Assembly (NCBI GenBank): GCA_002495225.1
Contig: DAEF01000161.1
Span: 1-10,330, forward strand
Origin: Methanoregulaceae archaeon UBA288
GTDB lineage: Archaea > Halobacteriota > Methanomicrobia > Methanomicrobiales > Methanospirillaceae
DNA length: 10,330 bases
Direction of reading: 5' to 3'
Of the stretch, positions 7,163 to 10,330 are shown piece after piece. The notes below the pieces were generated by a model. The model saw only the letters and a list, made by a program, of their open reading frames with translations, ran no database searches and was not told the origin of the DNA. Both the position numbers and the translations under genes were made by a program. Position 1 is the stretch's first letter; each line of letters begins with the position of its first letter.

Positions 7163-9227
7163 CTACGACGCCGGGGGAGGCCCGAGCGTGAACGAGAACG
7201 ACGCGCCCCTCCCCGGTTCGCCCTCCGCCCAGCAGCGTCCGCCGTGCCGCTCGACGAGCCGGCGGACGAGCGAGAGGCCGATCCCCGAGCCCTCGTAATC
7301 CCGCGCGTCGTGGAGGCGGGTGAAGTCGTTGAAGAGACGGCACGCGTCATCGGGTGAAAACCCGATACCGTTGTCCGTCACGGTGAAGACCGTCTCGTCG
7401 CCGTCCGTCCCGGTCGAGACCTCGATCCGGGCCGGGTCGCGGGCCCGGGTGAACTTGACGGCGTTCGAGAGCAGGTTCTGGTAGACGTGACGGAGCATCT
7501 CGGCGTCGGCCCGGCACGGCGGCAGACGGCTGATGGCGACCTCGACGTTCCGCTCCGCGGGCTCCTGGAGGAGCTCGCCCATCACGGACCGGACAAGGTC
7601 CTCCGTCTCCACCCATTCGAGGGCGAGCGGCCGCCGCGACAGGCGGGAGAGCGCGAGGAGCCCCTCGATGAACCGGTTCGCGCGGTGGACACCGTTTCGG
7701 GCGCGGTCGACCAGGGCGATCGCGTCGGCCGAAAGACCGTCCCGGTGCTCCATCATCAGGATCCCCAGGTAGCCGTCGATGGCCCGGAGCGGGGCGCGGA
7801 GGTCGTGCGAGACCGAGGAGCTGAACGCCTCCAGGTCGCGGACGGCCGCCTGCAGCTCGGCTGTCCGCTCGGCAACGCGCCGCTCCAGCTCGGTTGCGAG
7901 CGCGGCGAGGCTCGCCTCGGCCTCTCTCCGCCCGGTGACGTCGCGGCCGACCGACTGGAACTCGAGGACGGCGCCGTCCTCGCCGAAGAAGGCGCGATCA
8001 GACCACTGGAGCCAGCGGACGCGGCCGTCGGAGAGGACGACGCGGTGCTCGGTCGTCCCGACGGGGCGCTCCGGCGAGAACGACCGGAAGTGGGTGCCGA
8101 GATGGGTGCGGTCATCCGGGGGGACGTCCGGCGCGAACCGCGAGCCGCCGATCGTCGCCGGGTCGAGGCCGAAGAACCGGCAGTAGGCCTCGTTCGCGAC
8201 GAGGTGGGTGCCGTCGGGCAGGAACCGGCAGACCAGCTCCTGCTGGCTCTCGACCACGGCCCGGTACCGGGCCTCGCTCTCGGCGAGCCACTGGCGGGCC
8301 TGCCGGCGCAGGAGCGCGACGGACGCCTGGCGGATGAACGCCTCGATCAGCTCCCGGTTCGCGAGGTCCGCGCCATTCCTCGCGGCGATCGTCACGCAGC
8401 CGTAGAGGCCGTCGCGGCAGTTGAAGCCCATGGTGTAATACTTGCCGATGTCGAGCCGCCGCTCGATGTTGTCGCAGACCTCCTCCGGCACGCTCCCGAA
8501 GAAGCAGAAGTAAATCGAGGTGACCCCCTCCACGATCCGGTTGCACCCGAGCGTCGTCGTCATCAGCGCCAGGTGCGCCTCGTCGAACGGCACGAGGTGG
8601 CCGACGAGGTCCCTTCCCGAGCTCCTCTTCGGCGACCCGCCGGGCCGGCTCCTCGGGGAGCACCTGGCGCACTACCAGGTGGCGGGTGCCCGGGGCGAGC
8701 GAGAAGAGCACGACGAAGGAGCCCGGCACGAGGGCGTGGACCCGCTCGCCGATGTAGCGGTAGATGTCCTCGTCGTCCTCCATCCGGATGAAGTCCATCG
8801 CCGTTGCGGACAGGAACTCCAGGAACTCGTTCTGGCGGTAGAGCGAGACGGACGGCGCGTCCTTCTCGACCAGGCGTTCAATCGTCTTCCCGAGGGCGAC
8901 GAGCCGGTCCTTCGGGTCGCCGCTCTTCTCGACGTAGCGGTCGATCCCGCTGTTGAAGGCGTCGACCACGATCTCGCCGTGGCCCGGCTCAATGAAGAGG
9001 ATGAAGGGGATCGGGCCGGCTTCGGCCCGCACGATCGAGAGGAGAGCCAGGACCTCGTCGTCGGGGGGGTCCGCGACCACCGCGTCGAAGGGCTGCGCCC
9101 GGAAGAGGGCGATCGCATCTGTGAAGGTGCCGGCCGGCGCGACCTCCAGGGCCCCGTCCCCGGACAGGTGCTGCTCAGCCCGCGCGCGCCACGCTGGGTC
9201 GTGGTCGTAATAGAGCAACCAGGCCAT
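7163..9227 (-). pseudogene. Soluble sensor histidine kinase (receiver-like-GAF-PAS-HisKA-HATPase), broken by one single-base frameshift
   Basis: This is a cytoplasmic sensor kinase without membrane segments. It is read from the ATG at 9227-9225 to about 8617, then in another frame to the TAG at 7163. Removing one base in the GGGAAGGGA at 8611-8618 gives 688 codons including stop and joins EEELG to DLVGHLVPFDEA. Domains on the restored 687 residues: a receiver-like domain 1-115 (YYDHD acidic cluster, candidate phospho-site Asp53 in VVADPP, Lys101 in VEKSG, but the usual Thr/Ser after strand 4 is absent: ILFIEP), a GAF-type domain about 136-310 (MDFIRMEDDEDIYRYIGERV... SIYFCFFGSVPEEVC...), PAS about 317-436, a coiled linker, HisKA with His474 in VSHDLRAP, then HATPase with N-box NLLSNAVKF, G1 DNGIGF and G2 GSGIGL. 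The kinase core is intact. The start is supported by the receiver's first strand and by a TATA-like TTTAA about 40 bases upstream. It converges on the first kinase and shares a 49-bp repeat with it. The phosphorylation partner is not in the window. Confidence 0.9.
7769..7817 (-). repeat. 49-bp perfect inverted repeat, copy 2 (HisKA H-box of second kinase)
   Basis: Reverse-complement identical to 5262-5310 over 49 bases with no synonymous change. It encodes the same SVSHDLRAPLRAIDGY segment in the same codon phase. The two copies lie about 2.46 kb apart and face each other. Confidence 0.93.
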
Positions 9228-9263
9228 TCCGAACCACACGGAGCCCGTGTGTCCGGACGACAC

Positions 9264-9272
9264 GTTAAATCG
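9264..9272 (-). promoter_or_regulatory. TATA-like box upstream of the second kinase
   Basis: Read on the minus strand, CGATTTAACG is an A/T island about 40 bases before the ATG at 9227. That predicts a transcript start near 9242 and a short leader without an obvious Shine-Dalgarno site. Inferred from composition and spacing. Confidence 0.4.
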
Positions 9273-9412
9273 TTCGGTTCTTCCCTGGATTGACGGGTCC
9301 GGCCTGTCGCCGAGTCCGCAGGTCTTATCGTTCGCGACATATCCCGTCCCGGAGTTCTCATCGTTTCCGCGGGAGTCGGCCCCGCCCCCGCGTGCCGGGG
9401 GTCAGGGTGTCG

Positions 9413-9676
9413 ATGACGACGAGTTTCGGCCGTTACATCGTCCGCGGACACCATCGAGGGGCGCGCCGTCCGGTGCTGCCCGGGATCACCGAGCGGCCCG
9501 TGTTCGTGGACACGCCCTCGCACGTCGAGAACCTGACGCGGAACCGGGCTCGAACGCATGCGGAGCCGGGTCGTCACGGACATTCCGGTGGTGGTCGAGG
9601 AGGTGAATCCGCCATCGGTGCACAGCGTGGAGACGCGCGGCGTCAAGCTCGAGTACCGGACTCCGAATCCGGTTAG
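9413..9676 (+). pseudogene. Unrecognised short reading frame with a one-base frameshift
   Basis: I do not recognise this protein. From the ATG at 9413 the plus strand reads MTTSFGRYIVRGHHRGA, then TERPVFVDTPSHVENLTR. At 9540-9544 an extra base forces a change of frame, after which it reads TGLERMRSRVVTDIPVVVEE, NPPSVHSVETRGVKLEYRTP and NPVRAG. Both halves have the strand-like, Val/Glu/Asp-containing texture of real protein, unlike the Arg/Pro/Ser noise of the other frames, and the join LTR-TGLERMRS is smooth. The second frame stays open into the flavoprotein gene after it, so the 3' end is unclear: a TAG at 9674 is in the first frame only. Possible TATA-like sequences (CTTATCG near 9325, CATATCCC near 9339) lie upstream. 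It could also be a chance frame. Confidence 0.35.
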
Positions 9677-9719
9677 GGCAGGAGCGATCAGAGCGGCACG
9701 CTCCGACCAGAGGTTTCAA

Positions 9720-10330
9720 GTGAGCACGTGGCCAGTCCTGGGCATGGTAACGCCGGCAAAGGTCCTCGTGGTGATGGGCAGCCCGAGGAAGGGGAATACC
9801 TACGGGGCTGCAGAACGGCTCCGGATGCTCATGGAGGCTCGCGGCCCCGTGACGTTCGAGTACCTCTGGCTCAGGGACGCCGCGCTCGAGCAGTGCCGGG
9901 GGTGCGCCGCCTGCGTCGGGAAGGGAGAGGAGTTCTGCCCGAACAGGGACGACGTGCCGGGCATCGTTAGGGCGATGCACGGGGCGGACGGCATCATCCT
10001 GGCGTCGCCGGTCTTCAGCTGGCAGGTCCCAGGCCTGCTCAAAGTTCTGATCGACCGGCTCAGCTACACCATGCACCGTCCGCACCTGTACGGCAAGAAG
10101 GTCCTGGTCCTCGCGACCGCGATGCTCGGTACGAAAGATGTCGAGAGATACCTTGTCAGGGTGGCACAGTTCTGGGGAGCCGAGGTCGTGGCGACGGCCG
10201 GGTTGATCACCCCGCCGACGGTCCCGGCGCGACAGCGGAAGAAGAACGAACGGGTTCTCGCCACGGCGGCAGAGTCCTTCTACCGGGCCCTGCAACCGGA
10301 GCGGCGCACGAGCCCGCCACTCAGGTCAGT
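9720..10330 (+). CDS. Iron-sulfur flavoprotein / flavodoxin-fold NAD(P)H-dependent FMN reductase, 3' end cut by window
   Basis: This is a cytoplasmic FMN-binding electron-transfer protein of the flavodoxin fold, of the iron-sulfur flavoprotein (Isf) type known from methanogens, where such proteins reduce O2/H2O2 or act with ferredoxin. Counting from the ATG at 9744: VLVVMGSPRKGNT (7-19) is the FMN phosphate loop; Cys51, 54, 57 and 65 form CX2CX2CX7C, the compact motif that holds a 4Fe-4S cluster in Isf; ADGIILASPVFSWQVPGLLK (81-100) and LIDRL are the FMN-binding and dimer segment; KKVLVLATAMLGT (118-130) is the third Rossmann strand. About 195 residues are visible without a stop, close to the usual family length of about 190-210, so little is missing. 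I chose the GTG at 9720 because AGAGGT lies five bases upstream; the ATG at 9744 has no such site but is the alternative. A decayed relative lies at 1890-2519. Confidence 0.85.
   Translation, partial: MSTWPVLGMVTPAKVLVVMGSPRKGNTYGAAERLRMLMEARGPVTFEYLWLRDAALEQCRGCAACVGKGEEFCPNRDDVPGIVRAMHGADGIILASPVFSWQVPGLLKVLIDRLSYTMHRPHLYGKKVLVLATAMLGTKDVERYLVRVAQFWGAEVVATAGLITPPTVPARQRKKNERVLATAAESFYRALQPERRTSPPLRS

Noticed and set aside
6264..7343. 359-codon minus-strand frame between the kinases
   Set aside because: It overlaps the 3' end of the second kinase in the wrong frame and is Arg/Pro/Gly-rich without motifs.
7487..8791. 434-codon plus-strand frame opposite the second kinase
   Set aside because: Antisense shadow; the minus strand has intact GAF, PAS, HisKA and HATPase motifs.
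9370..9450. Minus-strand frame reading KLVVIDTLTPGTRG, reminiscent of a Walker B strand
   Set aside because: Only about 20 codons between stops, no Walker A partner nearby; most likely chance.
1..10330. CRISPR array, insertion sequence or toxin-antitoxin pair
   Set aside because: I found no regularly spaced repeats, transposase motifs or paired small genes; the repeats present are explained by the kinase genes.

Overview
The window looks like a piece of a very GC-rich euryarchaeal genome, most likely a methanogen of the Methanomicrobiales type. Reasons: a tRNA-Phe without an encoded CCA, preceded by a TATA-like box; several genes preceded by TATA-like rather than -35/-10 elements; two sensor histidine kinases of the multi-domain kind common in that group (one with a GAF segment of a type I associate with methanogens); a DHH phosphoesterase and an iron-sulfur flavoprotein-like gene. 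This placement is inference from gene style, not from a database match.

Layout. Left edge, minus strand: the 5' end of hisD (histidinol dehydrogenase, cut by the window) lies just downstream of a DHH/DHHA1 phosphoesterase. A short divergent region separates them from tRNA-Phe(GAA) on the plus strand. From about 1.9 to 2.5 kb the minus strand holds a decayed, frameshifted flavodoxin-fold (iron-sulfur flavoprotein-like) gene. A small DUF488 gene follows on the plus strand, then about 550 bases with no gene that I can support.

The centre is dominated by two convergent sensor histidine kinase genes. The first (plus strand, 3674-5913) is a membrane sensor with an extracytoplasmic domain, HAMP, PAS, HisKA and HATPase. 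The second (minus strand, 9227-7163) is a soluble receiver-like/GAF/PAS/HisKA/HATPase protein. Each is broken by exactly one single-base indel, and each becomes a clean full-length reading frame (746 and 687 residues) when that one base is corrected. They share a 49-bp perfect inverted repeat at the phospho-accepting histidine, in the same codon phase. Inversion between the copies would therefore swap their catalytic halves in frame.

Between the kinases sit a 42-residue charged small protein with its own TATA box, ribosome binding site and hairpin terminator, then a 17-codon copy of the first kinase's 3' end, then about 870 bases of non-coding or decayed sequence that may once have encoded a membrane protein. 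The small-protein unit is bracketed by a 24-bp direct repeat made from the end of the kinase gene.

At the right edge, plus strand, are a short unrecognised frameshifted reading frame and then an apparently intact iron-sulfur flavoprotein (flavodoxin fold plus a CX2CX2CX7C cluster), cut by the window end. The repeated single-base frame breaks, next to perfectly intact genes, mean that either this locus is decaying or the assembly has uncorrected indels. That question governs how the kinases should be read.
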